64,000 nt of DNA from Aegilops tauschii subsp. strangulata (taxonomy: Eukaryota > Streptophyta > Magnoliopsida > Poales > Poaceae). The number at the start of each line of letters is the position of its first letter. The stretch's first letter is position 1. The stretch spans positions 154,257,148 to 154,321,147 of the forward strand of contig NC_053040.3 of assembly GCF_002575655.3 (NCBI RefSeq). The letters are read 5' to 3'. Made by a program: the position numbers and the translations under genes. Shown here one piece after another: positions 9,933-23,700 of the stretch. The notes beneath the pieces were generated by a model. That model worked only from the letters and a program-made list of their open reading frames with translations. It did no database searches and was not told the origin of the DNA.

Positions 9933-12616
9933 TGTAGCGACCCGACCTCAGACGGTCAAGTCTCTGTGTTTAGTGTCATCCCTGGATCGGTAATGCTGAC
10001 ACACACACAGTACTCGAAAGATTTATAACAGAGTAGCAATCACACACTTATTACATCGGATGTCTCAAAAGAGAACTTATTACAATAAATATGGCTTAAG
10101 GCCATCTAAATGCGATAACAGCGGAAGGCTTGGAAGATAAAGTGAGTCCATCAACTCCAACGGCATAGCTGAGTGCATGACAAACAACCTATCGCACCTT
10201 ACTCCTCATTTGAAAAGTCTGCAACATGATATGTTGCAGCCCGAAAACGGGTCAGCACATGGAATATGCTGGCAATATAACACAGTAGAGCAATGAACAG
10301 GTAAATGCTATCACTACATGCATATTTGGCTCGTTGAGGCTCTATGGATATAATGTTTTTGCGAAAAGCCAATTTTTTCCTACATCAAAGGAATATACTT
10401 TATTTAACTATCATGGTTGTTGAAACATTGAGAATGGTACCCCCATCTCAATCCCAACTAAAATTAATTATTAACCCAACAAATTAATTTAGAGTGATGA
10501 GATCAACATGATAATTCAAGAACGAGATACTCAAGATGTCCATAACCGGGGACACGGCTAACCATGATTAGTTTGTACACTCTGCAGAGGTTTGCACACT
10601 TTTCCCCACAAGACTCGATCTCCTCCGTTGGTTTTCTCGCACTGCATGGTGTTTGAGAAACGGATGACCGAGACACGGTCTTTCAGAAGCATTAACTCTA
10701 ACCCCGGGTAGACAGTACCAACCTACATCCCCTACATCTACTAGCCTACCACTGGAAGAGGTCATGCAACCTACTCAACTATGCTAGAGCCCATAATAGC
10801 TTGTGGCTGCACACGGAAGTTTCTAGCACGAATAATCTTATGATCCCTTTGAGCCTGGGTGGCGGACCATAGGATGATCACACGGTATAACCCCGGGATC
10901 TCCCAGGACAACACTGGTATAACCCCAAGTGCCCAAAACAAACAACCCACCCAGATGCGTATTAAAGTTGCCACCTTAGAATTGAACCATTAATTAAACA
11001 CTCACATCTATCATGGATACACTCAAAACCAATCCACGTCTACGAGCATAGCATAGCGATATAAGCATAACGTAGAAGTCACTCCCAAGGGTTTGATGAT
11101 AAAACAGGCAATAGGTCCTACCTCATCAACTACTTCCCAATACCCACATGTTAAACACATCCTACTCATGTTGTGTTTGAGGATTGTAACTAATGCATAA
11201 AACTGGGTATGAAAAAGTATGATCAATGTGTTACTTGCCTTGCTGACGATCAGCAAAACCTAGTGACTCGTAGTAGCACGCTTCGCACTCCGGGAATTCT
11301 ATCGCAAACAAACAATATCATACATAAGCAATCAAGCAAAGATGCACGGGTAAAACTCAAAATAAGAAGACCTAACCAGAAAGTTCAACTGAAGAACTCC
11401 GGTTTGCAAAAAGAATCAAATCAAACGGAGCAACGAAACACAAACTACGAAAGAAACATGATCTGATTACTAATCTGGACTAAAGTCAAATTTTACAGTA
11501 CCAAAATCTTGTTCAAGTTGGTTAAACAGAAAGAGGGCTTCGAGACAAAGATCTAGGCGCTTGTTTCATCTGATTTGGATAAACGAACTAAAAGATATAC
11601 TAGATCGAAGATTAGGGAAGAAATCGCGATCGGAAATAATCGCGGAAAAACGCTGGAAAAAGAATAACTGACGAACAGGCTAATGAACGAACGTTCGATG
11701 TCTGCGACTAACCGACGAACAACCGTTCGTTAAAACGAACGTATGGACGAACGTCCGCTAAATAAATAAACCGACGGAAAAACGAACGAACCGATCTATT
11801 TTAAAAAAAAAACTAGGTCTAGGGTTTTCTAAAAAACCAACGGTTTTCTCAGCGGCGGCTACCTCGGTGTCAATGGGATCGGCGGCGACGGGAGGCAGCT
11901 CCGGCGGCGGGGACTCCAGCGCCGGCGCGTGGGGTTGGCGGCGGCGGGGTCGCGGCGGCTTCGCGGGGCGTCGGCATCGCGGCGCGAGGCGCAGGCGGCG
12001 GCGGGCGGCGGGCGACGCTATTGTTTCGGGCGGGGCTGGCAGCGTCGCGGGCCTCGAGCCTCGCCTTATAAAGCCGGCCGGGCGGTGTCCTAGTCGGGCA
12101 CGGCCCGTTAGGTCGGTGCTCTTTTTTAAAAAAAACTGACGCGGAAAAACAAATAAAAGAAATACTAAACGGACTCCAAAAATCCCGAAATAAATTTTCA
12201 CGGTCCTCTAATAATATTCCAGACAAAGTGAACATTTATTTGGGCCTCTAATGAAATTTTGAAAAACGCATTTTTTTCCTAATTCAAATAAAATTGCAAT
12301 AAAATCCAAATAAAATGTATTCCTTTGATTTTAATATTTTTCCTCCAATATTTCACTTATTTTTGGAGAAGTCATATTATCTCCTCTCATATATTTTAAT
12401 ATGAAATATTTCGGAGAGAAAAATTATTAAAACCAAAATGATCCTTGCCTCAATATTTGATAAAATTCAAATATGAAGAACGTGGAATCCCCAACTTTCT
12501 CCGTGGGTCCTTGAGTTTCTTAGGATTTCGAGGATCGCGAAATGAAATGCAATAAAATATGATATGCATGAATGACCTATGTATAACATTCCAAATTGAA
12601 CATTTAGGATGTTACA
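9933..12616 (-). repeat. Left LTR of the composite (3' LTR of copy 1)
   Basis: The LTR is 2684 bp with ends TGTAGCGACC and GATGTTACA as read on the plus strand. A TATA-like TTTATAAGG on the minus strand lies near 12065-12073, just upstream in transcription of a very GC-rich segment at 11860-12060. AAGGGGGAGAGG on the minus strand at about 12618-12631 is the polypurine tract for this 3' LTR. Confidence 0.9.
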
Positions 12617-12628
12617 AACCTCTCCCCC

Positions 12629-15600
12629 TTAAGATGAATCTCGTCCTCGAGATTCGGGTTGGCTAGAAAATAGGTGTGGGTGGTCCTTGCGTAGATCATC
12701 CTCTTTTTCCCAGGTGGCTTCCTCCTCGGTATGGTGGCTCCACTGAACTTTGCAAAAGTTGATAACCTTGCTGCGAGTAACCAGCTGGCAAACTCGAGAA
12801 TTTTGACAGGTTTCTCCTCGTATGTCAAATCGCTATCCAACTGAATTGCTTCCAGGGGCACTGTATCTCTTAGAGGAATATCGGCCATCTCTGCATGGCA
12901 CTTCTTCAACTGGGAAACGTGAAACACATCATGAACTCCTGATAGTCCTTCGGTTAACTCCAACTTGTAGGAAACCTCTCCCATGCGTTCCGAAACACGG
13001 TACGGTCCTACAAATCTCGGGGCTAACTTTCCCTTGACTCCAAAATGTTTAACTCCTCACAGAGGTGACACTCGTAGATATGCTCTGTCTCCGATTTCAT
13101 AGGCTACCTCCTTGCATTTCGAGTCTGCATAACTCTTCTGTCGGGACTGAGCTACCTTCAGTCTATCTCGAATCAGCTTAACCTTCTCTTCAGACTCCTT
13201 AATCAAATCCGGTCCAAACAACTGGCGGTCTCCAACTTCATCCCACATCAACGGTGTTCGGCATCTTCTTCCATACAGGGCTTCGAATGGTGCCATCTTC
13301 AAACTGGCCTGGTAGTTGTTGTTGTATGAGAACTCCGCGTAGGGCAGGTTGTCATCCCAACTAGATCCATAATCTAGCGCACAAGCTCTCAACGTGTCCT
13401 CCAGAATCTGATTGACTCTCTCGGTCTGTCCATCAGTCTGCGGGTGAAAGGCGGTACTGAACTCCAGTCTGGTTCCCAAAGTCTGGTGCAGCTGGTGCCA
13501 AAACTTTGAAGTAAAGTGTGTTCCTCTATCTGATACGATGGTCCTCGGAACCCATGCAGACGTACGATCCTGGTCATGTATATCTTGGCCAACTTCGCAC
13601 TTGTATAGGTGGTTTTCACTGGGATAAAGTGAGCTACTTTGGTCAAGCGATCCACTACTACCCAGATAGAATCATATCCCGATCGGGTCCTGGGTAATCC
13701 GGTGATGAAATCCATGCCAAGTTTGTCCCACTTCCATTCGGGTATCGGCATAGGCTGCAGTAGTCCTGCTGGATTCTGATGTTCTGCCTTCACTCTCTGA
13801 CATACATCACATACGGCTACATACTCGGCAATGTCCTTCTTCATTCCAGTCCACCAGAAACGCTCCTTCAAATCCAAATGCATCTTAGTGTTTCTGGGGT
13901 GTATCGAGTATGGCGAGTCATGAGCTGCCTGTAGTATCAACTTCCTAATCTCGGTATTATTGGGCACATATACACGGGCCTCAAACCACAAGGGTTGTGC
14001 TCGTCCTCACAAAAACCTTTGGCTTTTCCTTCACTCATCTTCTCCTTTATTTCAGCAATTTCTTTGTCATCCTTCTGAGCTTCTCTAATCTTTTCCAACA
14101 ATGTTGACTGAACCTCCAATGCTGCAACAAAACCTCTAGGAACTATCTCCAAATGAAGCTCCCTGAGATCTACTGCTAACTCCCTTGGCAATCCTCCTGT
14201 TACTACAGTATTGGCATAACCCTTTCAGCTCAAAGCGTCTGCTACGACATTAGCCTTGCCTGGAATATAGTGCAACTTCATATCATAATCCTTTATGAGA
14301 TCCAACCATCTCCTTTGCCTGAGGTTCAACTCCTTCTGGGTAGAAATGTACTTCAAACTCTTGGGATCCGTGTACACATCACAACGGTTTCCAATAAGAA
14401 AATGTCTCCAGGTCTTGAGTGCATGCACTACGGCTGCTAACTCCAAACCATGCGGGGCATAATTCAACTCATGCAGTCGAAGTTGTCATGAGGCATATGA
14501 AACAACTCTTCCGTCTTGCATAAGTAGTCCTCCAAGTCCTAAGCGTGAGGCATCGCAATACACTTGGAAATCCTAGCGTATATACGGCATCTGTCCAATG
14601 GAACTTGGTTTCTTTCTTCAACAATGCCGTCATAGGCTTCGCAATCTTGGAGAAATTCTCAATAAATCTCCGGTAGTATCCCGCGAGTCCAAGAAAACTG
14701 CGGATCTCTCCAACTGAGGTGGGTGCCAACCACTCGGTGACTGACTGAACCTTGGTAGGATCCACTGCTATACCTTCTCCTGATATAACATGTCCAAGAA
14801 ATCCAACTTCCTTCAACCAGAACTCACATTTGTTGAACTTGGCATATAACTGATGTTCCCTGAGCTTCTCGAGAACCAAACGCAAATGCTCCTTGTGTTC
14901 CTCTTCATTCTTCGAGTATACTAAAATATCATCAATAAACACCACGAAAAACTTATCCAAGAACTCCATGAACACCTTGTTCATCATACTCATGAAATAG
15001 GCAGGAGCGTTAGTCAGTCCAAATGACATAACGGTATACTCATATAACCCGTACCTTGTGGTGAATGTTGTTTTTGGTATATCCTTTTCTTGAATCTTCA
15101 GCTGGTGATATCCTGATCGCAAATCGATCTTTGAAAACACTTTAGCTCCTTGCAGTTGGTCAAACAAATCATTGATCATCGGCAGTGGGTACTTGTTCTT
15201 GATCGTCACTTCATTCAACGCATGATAATCAACAACCATTCTCAATTATCCATCCTTCTTCTCAACCAAGAGCACTGGAGCTCCCCATGGTGATGAACTT
15301 TGTCGGATGTAACCTTTCTCCAACAACTCCTTAATCTGCTTCTTGATCTCTTCCAGTTCATTTGCGGGCATCCGGTACGGTCTCTTCGATATTGGTCCGG
15401 TGCCTGGCAATAGCTCTATCAAAAACTCAATATCTCGATCTGGCGGCATGCCTGGTAACTCCTCTAGAAATACATCGGGGTAATCCTTCACTACTGGCAC
15501 TTCCTCCAGAACAACTCCTGAGAGAGAATTTACTTGAGTCCTCCTAGGCGCATGCCTAGATACATACTTGATCCTTTTTCCCTCCAGGGTGGTGAGTAGA

Positions 15601-16964
15601 ATTGATCTGCTAGCACAGTCAATGTTTCCTCCATACTTCGATAACCAATCCATTCCTAGTATCACATCCAATCCTTGTGACTCCAAAATTACTAGGTCTG
15701 AGGGGAAAACATGGCTACCAATGGTTAAGGGTATCCGATCGCACCATCGGCTGGCCATATACTCTGCACCGGGTGAGCTCACTAGCAAGGGTGTCCTAAG
15801 GGCTAAGGTGGGCAACTTAAACTTGTCCACAAATCCCCTTGAAATGTATGAATGCGATGCACTAGTATCAAATAAAACAAGGGCAGTAAATGACTTAACC
15901 AAAAACTTACCGATAACTGCATCAGGCTGCTCTTCAACCTCCTCCATGTTCACGTGGTTCACTTGTCCCCTGTTGAAAGGGTTGGGATTCTTCCCAGCGC
16001 TTCCATTGCCATTTCCGTTCTTCAATTCCGGACAATCATTGGCGTAGTGCCCAGTCTTCCCGCACTTGAAGCAGGTAATGTGACTTTGGTCCTTCTTGGC
16101 GGGTGTGGCTGAGTTAGAGCGGTTCTAGTTACTACTTGCTCCATTCCCATTTCCATTCTTGGGGCCGCTATGGTTATGCGAACTACCTCCATTGTGAGTG
16201 TGGCCTCCATGGTTATGGGTCAATCCTCCCGAGTTCGGGGTGAAACGAGGCTTCTGCTGAGCTCCAGAATTGTACTTTCCTTGTCCATACTTCCTCTTGC
16301 GGCTCTCAATCTACTGTTGCTTCCCTTCAATCATAAGAGCCTTGTCTACCAAATCCTGGTAGTTGTTAAATGTTGCCACCATCAACTGCATGCTCATCTC
16401 ATCATTAAGCCCTTCCATAAACTTCTCTTGCTTCGCGGCATCTGTGGCCACATCATCAGGGGCATAATGAGATAGCTTACTAAACTCATCTACGTACTGG
16501 GCCACAGTACGGTTTCCCTGGCGCAAGTTGCGAAACTCATGCTTCTTCATGCTGATAGCTCCAGTTGAGATATGGGCGGTGCGGAATGCTTGCTGAAACT
16601 GATCCCAAGTGATATTGGCTATAGGGAAAGTGGCTGTGTAGTTCTCCCACCATGATGCTGCTGGTCCATCCAATTGGTGTGCGGCAAAATACACCTTCTC
16701 AGCATCAGTGCAACCTTCGGTGGTCAACTCTCTTCCAATCTTGCGTAACCAGACATCAGCAACTATTGGCTCGGTGCTACAGGAAAACACCGGCGGCTGC
16801 AACCTTAGAAAACGGGCTAAGTTGTCAACTGGAGGTGGTGGCGGTGGGTTGTTGTTGTTGTTGCCTTGGTTCTAAACTAGTATCTGCATCAAGGCAGTCT
16901 GTTGCTGGATCAACTGGGTGATCTCCGGTGGGAAGACAAATCTGGTGTCACGTCTCGGAGGCAT
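12629..16964 (-). pseudogene. gag-pol of chromovirus copy 1, broken
   Basis: The frame starts at 16964 (MPPRRDTR). In order it shows a gag with WWENYTATFP, a CCHC knuckle [14 protein letters not shown], a protease with FDTSASHS where copy 2 has [10 protein letters not shown] with FIDD, RNase H, an integrase with an HHCC finger and core, and a chromodomain. It would be a polyprotein of about 1450 residues that packages, copies and inserts the element. Breaks include stops in gag (LV*NQ, KQQ*IE), a stop before RT, an about 62-bp deletion near 14590 between RT and RNase H, a damaged integrase region near 13540, and a 1-bp loss near 12776 that shifts the chromodomain. It is not functional. Confidence 0.9.
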
Positions 16965-17167
16965 CTCATGGGTTTAGAGGGGAGAGATTAGAATAGAAAT
17001 GAGGTCTAGGGAGAAAGCACTACTCATATGCACATGAGACAAACACAATCATATCACACCAATCAATTCAATCAAGGGCATACATTCGGTCTAGAACTAA
17101 CGTTACAAAAGTGCTCGGACTACTGCTATATACATGGGGGAAATACTACTAATCATATGGTGGTCAT

Positions 17168-17910
17168 CTAGAAATTTTGATCGGTGGAAGACTCCATAAT
17201 ATCCGCTCTGGCCTCGTCTTCATAATCATCATCACTATCGTCGGGGTCGGAGTCGGTGTCGTCGCTGATGATGTAGTCTTCAGAACGAATTTCCTTGGGT
17301 TCGTCGTCTTCTCCTCCTGGTGCGGGGTCTCCCATGAAAACTCCTAGCTTCCTTGTTAGGTCGTCATTATTCCCCACAAGTATCGTCATTTCCTATTCAT
17401 ATCCATCGCGTGTAGACTTGAGTTCCTCTTCTAGCTCTGTGATCCTAGTCATCGCCTTCTTCAAATCTATCATGCCTGCGCACATCTGGTTCTCCTGGCG
17501 TCGCATGTGCTGGATTAACTCCTGGATGAAAGCTGCTATGGACCTGTCCCTCCTGGTGCTGACTATATCCCATTGCTCATCTCGGCGCCGACATATTTGG
17601 TAGATAATGTCCTTCAGCTCCTGTTTGTAGACTTCGCCGTTGCGTCCCATGGCGATGTGGGCTACCATGCTTTTTCCTAGACTCCAGATTGGGGCATCAA
17701 AGAAAACTCTATGGGCTCAGTAACTGACGTGAATGTCCTTCCTGGAACTTGAACTCGAATAATCCAACGCTCCTCTTCTGGTAAAGTGGCGGTGTAGGTC
17801 CCGGTGAAGCTTGGTATTCCGATGTTCAGGTACCTAGTGACTTCCTTCAGGTGTCGTCCAAAGGGTGTGTCTTCATCCGGTTATGCAAACTTGTTCCTCG
17901 AGTCCGCCAT
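17168..17910 (-). pseudogene. Extra upstream reading frame (ORF0) of chromovirus copy 1
   Basis: A separate frame lies between the primer site and gag. The N-terminal part reads GRHLKEVTRYLNIG, then FTGTYTATLP, then IRVQVPGRTF. The next part reads HIAMGRNGEVYKQELKD, then DRSIAAFIQEL, then a probable coiled coil ITELEEELKSTRDGYE. It ends in an acidic tail SDDTDSDPDDSDDDYEDE. Copy 1 has a stop replacing Gln in FA*PDED, a frame change between the first and second parts that copy 2 shares, and a stop between the coiled coil and TILVGNNDD. I recall comparable upstream frames in other grass chromoviruses, but know no function. A separate gag-helper or structural role is only a guess. Confidence 0.65.
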
Positions 17911-18002
17911 CCCAAACAGTAGAAAATGGAGAGGAGTCAGAAATGAGTAGAGAAGAGTGACCTATGGCTCATCTTAGTGGTCGTGTCCTACATTCAGCGT
18001 GT

Positions 18003-18014
18003 GCTCTGATACCA
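18003..18014 (-). other. Primer binding site of copy 1
   Basis: On the minus strand TGGTATCAGAGC follows the LTR end by three bases. It is complementary to the 3' end of initiator Met-tRNA, the usual plant Gypsy/Copia primer. Confidence 0.88.
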
Positions 18015-18017
18015 TCT

Positions 18018-20693
18018 TGTAGCGACCCGGCCTCAGACGGTCAAGTCTCTGTGTTCAGTGTCATCCCTGGATCGGTAATGCTAACACACACAGTACTCGA
18101 AGGATTTATAACAGAGTAGAAATCACACACTTATTACATCGGATGTCTCAAAAGAGAACTTATTACAATAAATATGGCTTAAGGCCATCTAAATGCGATA
18201 ACAGCATAAGGCTTGGAAGATAAAGTGAGTCCATCAACTCCAACGGAATAGCTGAGTGCATGACAAACGACCTATCGCACCTTACTCCTGGTCTGAAAAG
18301 TCTGCAACATGATATGTTGCAGCCCGAAAACGGGTCAGCACATGGAATATGCTGGCAATATAACACAGTAGAGCAATGAACAGGTAAATGCTATCACTAC
18401 ATGCATATTTGGCTGGTGGAGGCTTTATGGTTATAATGTTTTTGCGAAAAGCCAATTTTCCCTACATCAAAGGAATATACTTTATTTAACTATCATGGTG
18501 GTTGAAACATTGAGAATGGTACCCCCATCTCAATCCCAATTAAAAGTAATTATCAACCCAACAAATTAATTTAGAGTGATGAGATCAACATGATAATTCA
18601 AGAACTAGATACTCAAGATGTCCATAACCAGGGACACGGCTAACCATGATTAGTTTATACAATCTGCAGAGGTTTGCGCACTTTTCCCCACAAGACTCGA
18701 TCTCCTCCATTGGATTTCTCGCACTGCATGGTGCTTGAGAAACGGATGACCAAGACACAGTCTTTCATAAGCATTAACTCTAACCCCGGGTAGATAGTAC
18801 CAACCTACATCCCCTACATCTGCTAGCCTACCACTGGAAGAGGTCATGCAACCTTCTCAACTATGCTAGAGCCCATAATAGCTTGTGGTTGTACACAGAA
18901 GTTTCTAGCATGAATAATCTTATGATCCCTTTGAGCCTGGGTGGCGGACCATAGGATGATCACACGGTATAACCTCGGGATCTCCTAGGACAACACTGGT
19001 ATAACCCCAGGTGCCCAAAACCAACATCCACCCAGATGTGTATTAAAGTTGCCACCTTAGAATTGAACCATTAATTAAACGCTCACATCTGTCATGGATA
19101 CACTCAAACCCAATCCACGTCTACGAGCATAGCATAGCGACATAAGCATAACGTAGAAGTCACTCCCAAGGGTTTGATAATAAAACAGGCAATAGGTTCT
19201 ACCTCATCAACTACTTCCCAATACCCACATGTTAATCACATCCTAATCATGCAGTGTTTGAGGATTGTAACTAATGCATAAAAACTAGGTATGAAAAAGT
19301 ATGATCAATGTGTTCCTTGCCTTGCTGACGATCTGCAAAACCTAGTGACTCGTAGTAGCACGCTTCGCACTCCGGGAATTCTATCGCAAACAAACAATAA
19401 CATACATAAGCAATCAAGCAAAGATGCACGGGTAAAACTCAAATAAGAAGACCTAACTAGAAAATTCAACTGAAGAACTCCGGTTTGCAAAAAGAATCAA
19501 ATCAAACGGAGCAACGAAACACAAACTACGAAAGAAACAAGATCCGATTACTAATCTGGACTGAAGTAAAATTTTACAGTACCAAAATCTTGTTCAAGTT
19601 AGTTAAACAGAAAGAGGGCTTCGAGACGAAGATCTAGGCGCTTGTTTCACCTGATTTGGATAAACGAGCGAAAAGATATACTAGATCAAAGATTAGGGCA
19701 GAAATCGCGATCGGAAATAATCGCGGAGAAACCCTGGAAAAAAGAAAAACTGACGAACAGGCTAACGAACTAACGTTCGCTGTCTGCGACTAACCGACGA
19801 ACAACCGTTCGTTAAAACGAACGTACGGACGAATGTCCGCTGAATAAATAAACCGACGGAAAACCGAACGAACCGATCTATTTAAAAAAAACTAGGTCTA
19901 GGGTTTTCTAAAAAAACCAACGGTTTTCCCGAGAAAACCAGACGGCGGCGGCGGCTACCTCGGCGTCGACGAGATCGGCGGCGACGGGAGGAGGCTCCGG
20001 CGGCGGGGACTCCGGCGCCGGCGGGCGGGGTGGGCGGCTGCGTCGCGGCAGGAGGCGGCGAGGCGGCGGGAGGCGCTGGCAGCGACAGGCGGCGCTAGGG
20101 TTTCGGGCGGGGCTGGCGGCACCGCGGGCCTCGTGCCTCGCCTTATAAAGCCGGCCGGGCGGTGTCCTAGTCGGGCACGGCCCGTTAGGTCGGTGCTCTT
20201 TTAAAAAAACCTGACGCGGAAAAACAAATAAAAGAAATACTAAACGGACTCCAAAACTCCTGAAAAAAATTTCATGGTCCTCTAATAATATTCCGGACAA
20301 AGTGAACATTTATTTGGGCCTCTAGTGCAATTTTGAAAAACGCATATTTTTTTCCTAATTCAAATAAAATTGTAATAAAATCCAAATAAAATTTATTCAT
20401 TTGATTTTAATATTTTTCCTCCAATATTTCACTTATTTTTGGAGAAGTCATATTATCTGCTCTCATATATTTTAATATGAAATATTTTCAGAGAGAAAAA
20501 TAATTAAAACCAAAATGATCCTTGCCACAATATTTGATAAAATTCAAATATGAAGAACGTGAAATCCCCAACTCTCTCCGTGGGTCCTTGAGTTGCTTAG
20601 GATTTCGAGGATCGCGAAATGAAATGCAATAAAATATGATATGCATGAATGACCTATGTATAACATTCCAAATTGAAAATTTGGGATGTTACA
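18018..20693 (-). repeat. Middle LTR of the composite
   Basis: The LTR is 2676 bp. It serves as 5' LTR for copy 1 (primer site on its left side) and as 3' LTR for copy 2 (purine tract AAGGGGGGTAGG on the minus strand at its right side). The TATA-like TTTATAAGG is near 20151-20160. It carries small indels relative to its neighbours, mainly in the GC-rich segment near 19940-20130. Confidence 0.9.
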
Positions 20694-20705
20694 AACCTAC
20701 CCCCC

Positions 20706-23700
20706 TTAAGATGAATCTCGTCCTCGAGATTCGGGTTGGCTAGAAAATAGGTGTGGGTGGTCCTTGCGTAGATCATCCTCTTTTTCCCAGGTGGCTTCCT
20801 CCTCGGTATGGTGGCTCCACTGTACTTTGCAAAACTTGATAACCTTGCTGCGAGTAACTCGGCTGGCAAACTCGAGAATTTTGACATGTTTCTCCTCGTA
20901 TGCCAAATCTCTATCCAACTGAATTGCTTCCAGGGGCACTGTATCTCTTAGAGGAATATCGACCATCTCTGCATGGCACTTCTTCAACTGGGAAACGTGA
21001 AACACATCATGAACTCCTGACAGTCCTTCGGGTAACTCCAACTTGTAGGAAACCTCTCCCATGAGTTCCAAAACACGGTACGGTCCTACAAATCTCGGGG
21101 CTAACTTTCCCTTGACTCCAAAACGTTTAACTCCTCGCAGAGGTGACACTCATAGATATGCTATGTCTCCGATTTCATAGGCTACCTCCTTGCGTTTCGA
21201 GTCTGCATAACTCTTCTGTCGGGATTGAGCTACCTTCAGTCTATCTCGAATCAGCTTGACCTTTTCTTCAGACTCCTTAAGAAAATCCGGTCCAAACAAC
21301 TAGTGGTCTCCAACTTCATCCCACATCAACGGTGTTCGGCATCTTCTTCCATACAGGGCTTCGAACGGTGCCATCTTCAAACTGGCCTGGTAGCTGTTGT
21401 TGTATGAGAACTCCGCGTAGGGCAGGTTGTCATCCCAACTAGATCCATAATCTAGCGCACAAGCTCTCAACCTGTCCTCCAGAATCTGATTGACTCTCTC
21501 GGTCTATCCATCAGTCTGCGGGTGAAAGGCGGTACTGAACTCCAGTCTGGTTCCCAAAGTCTGGTGCAGCTGGTGCCAAAACTTTGAAGTAAATTGTGTT
21601 CCTCTATCTGATACGATGGTCCTCGGAACTCCATGCATACATACGATCCTGGTCATGTATATCTTGGCCAACTTCGCACTTGTATAGATGGTTTTCACTG
21701 GGATAAAGTGAGCTACTTGGGTCAAGTGATCCACTACTACCCAGATAGAATCATATCCCGATCGGGTCCTGGGTAATCCGGTGATAAAATCCATGCCAAG
21801 TTTGTCCCACTTCCATTCGGGTATCGGCATAGGCTGCAGTAGTCCTGCTGGCTTCTGATGTTCTGCCTTCACTCTCCGACATACATCACATAAGGCTACA
21901 TACTCGGCAATGTCCTTCTTCATTCCAGTCCACCAGAAACGCTCCTTCAAATCCAAATACATCTTAGTGTTTCCGGGGTGTATCGAGTATGGCGAGTCAT
22001 GAGCTTCCTGTAGTATCAACTTCCTAATCTCGGTATTATTGGGCACATATACACGATCCTCAAACCACAAGGTGTCGTGCTCGTCCTCACGAAAACCTTT
22101 GGCTTTTCCTTCACTCATCTTCTCCTTTATTTCAGCAATTTCTTTGTCATCCTTCTGAGCTTCTCTAATCTTTTCCAACAATGTTGACTGAACCTCCAAT
22201 GCTGCAATAAAACCTCTAGGAACTATCTCCAAATGAAGCTCCCTGAGATCTTCTGCTAACTCCCTTGGCAATCCTCCTGTTACTATGGTATTGGCATAAC
22301 CCTTTCGGCTCAAAGCGTCTGCTACGACATTGGCCTTGCCTGGATGATAGTGCAACTTCATATCATAATCCTTTATGAGCTCCAACCATCTCCTTTGCCT
22401 GAGGTTTAGCTCCTTCTGGGTAGAACTGTACTTCAAACACTTGGGATCCGTGTACACATCACAATGGTTTCCAATAAGAAAATTGTCTCCAGGTCTTGAG
22501 TGCATGCATTACGGCTGCTAACTCCAAATCATGTGTGGCATAATTCAACTCATGCGGTCGAAGTTCTCGTGAGGCATATGAAACAACTCTTCCATCTTGC
22601 ATAAGTACTCCTCCAAGTCCTAAGCGTGAGGCGTCGCAATACACTTGGAAATCCTTGCGTATATCCGGCAGAATTAGCACTGGGGCTGTAGTCAAACGTT
22701 TCTTCAACTCCTGGAAACTTGCTTCACATTCCTCTGTCCAATGGAACTTGGTATCTTTCTTCAACAATGACGTCATAGGCTTCGCAATCTTGGAGAAATT
22801 CTCAATAAATCTCTGGTAGTATCCCGCGAGTCCAAGAAAATTGCGGATCTCTCCAACTAAGGTGGGTGCCAACCACTCGGTGACTGACTGAACCTTGGTA
22901 GGATCCACTGCTATACCTTCTCCTGATATAACATGTCCAAGAAATCCAACTTCCTTCAACCAGAACTCACATTTGCTGAACTTGGCATGTAACTGATGTT
23001 CCCTGAGCTTCTCGAGAACCAAACCCAAATGCTCCTTGTGTTCCTCTTCATTCTTCGAGTATACTAAAATATCATCAATAAACACCACGACAAACTTATC
23101 CAAGAACTCCATGAACACCTTGTTCATCATACTCATGAAATAGGCAGGGGCGTTAGTCAGTCCAAATGACATAAAGGTATACTCATATAACTTGTACCTT
23201 GTGGTGAATGCTGTTTTTGGTATATCCTTTTCTCGAATCTTCAGCTGGTGATATCCTGATCGCAAATCGATCATCGAAAACACTTTAGCTCCTTGCAGCT
23301 GGTCAAACAAATCATTGATCATCGGCAGTGGGTACTTGTTCTTGATCGTCACTTCATTCAACGCATGATAATCAACAACAATTCTCAATGATCCATCCTT
23401 CTTCTCAACCAAGAGCACTGGAGCTCCCCATGTTGATGAACTTCGTCGGATGTAACCTTTCTCCAACAACTCCTTAATCTGCTTCTTGATCTCTTCCAGT
23501 TCATTTGCGGGCATCCGGTACGGTCTCTTCGATATTGGTCCGGTGCCTGGCAATAGCTCTATCAAAAACTCAATATCTCGATCTGGCGGCATGCCTGGTA
23601 ACTCCTCTAGAAATACATCGGGGTAATCCTTCACTACCGGCACTTCCTCCAGAACAACTCCTGAGAGAGAATTTACTTGAGTCCTCCTAGGCGCATGCCT

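Noticed and set aside
15362..16047. Plus-strand frames of 61 to 159 codons opposite the chromovirus gag-pol, repeated at 23505-24618
   Set aside because: They are antisense shadows of the pol frame, present in both copies because the sense protein is conserved.
20850..20900. Chromodomain as part of a host chromatin gene
   Set aside because: It lies in frame after an integrase core and before an LTR polypurine tract, the normal place in chromoviruses.
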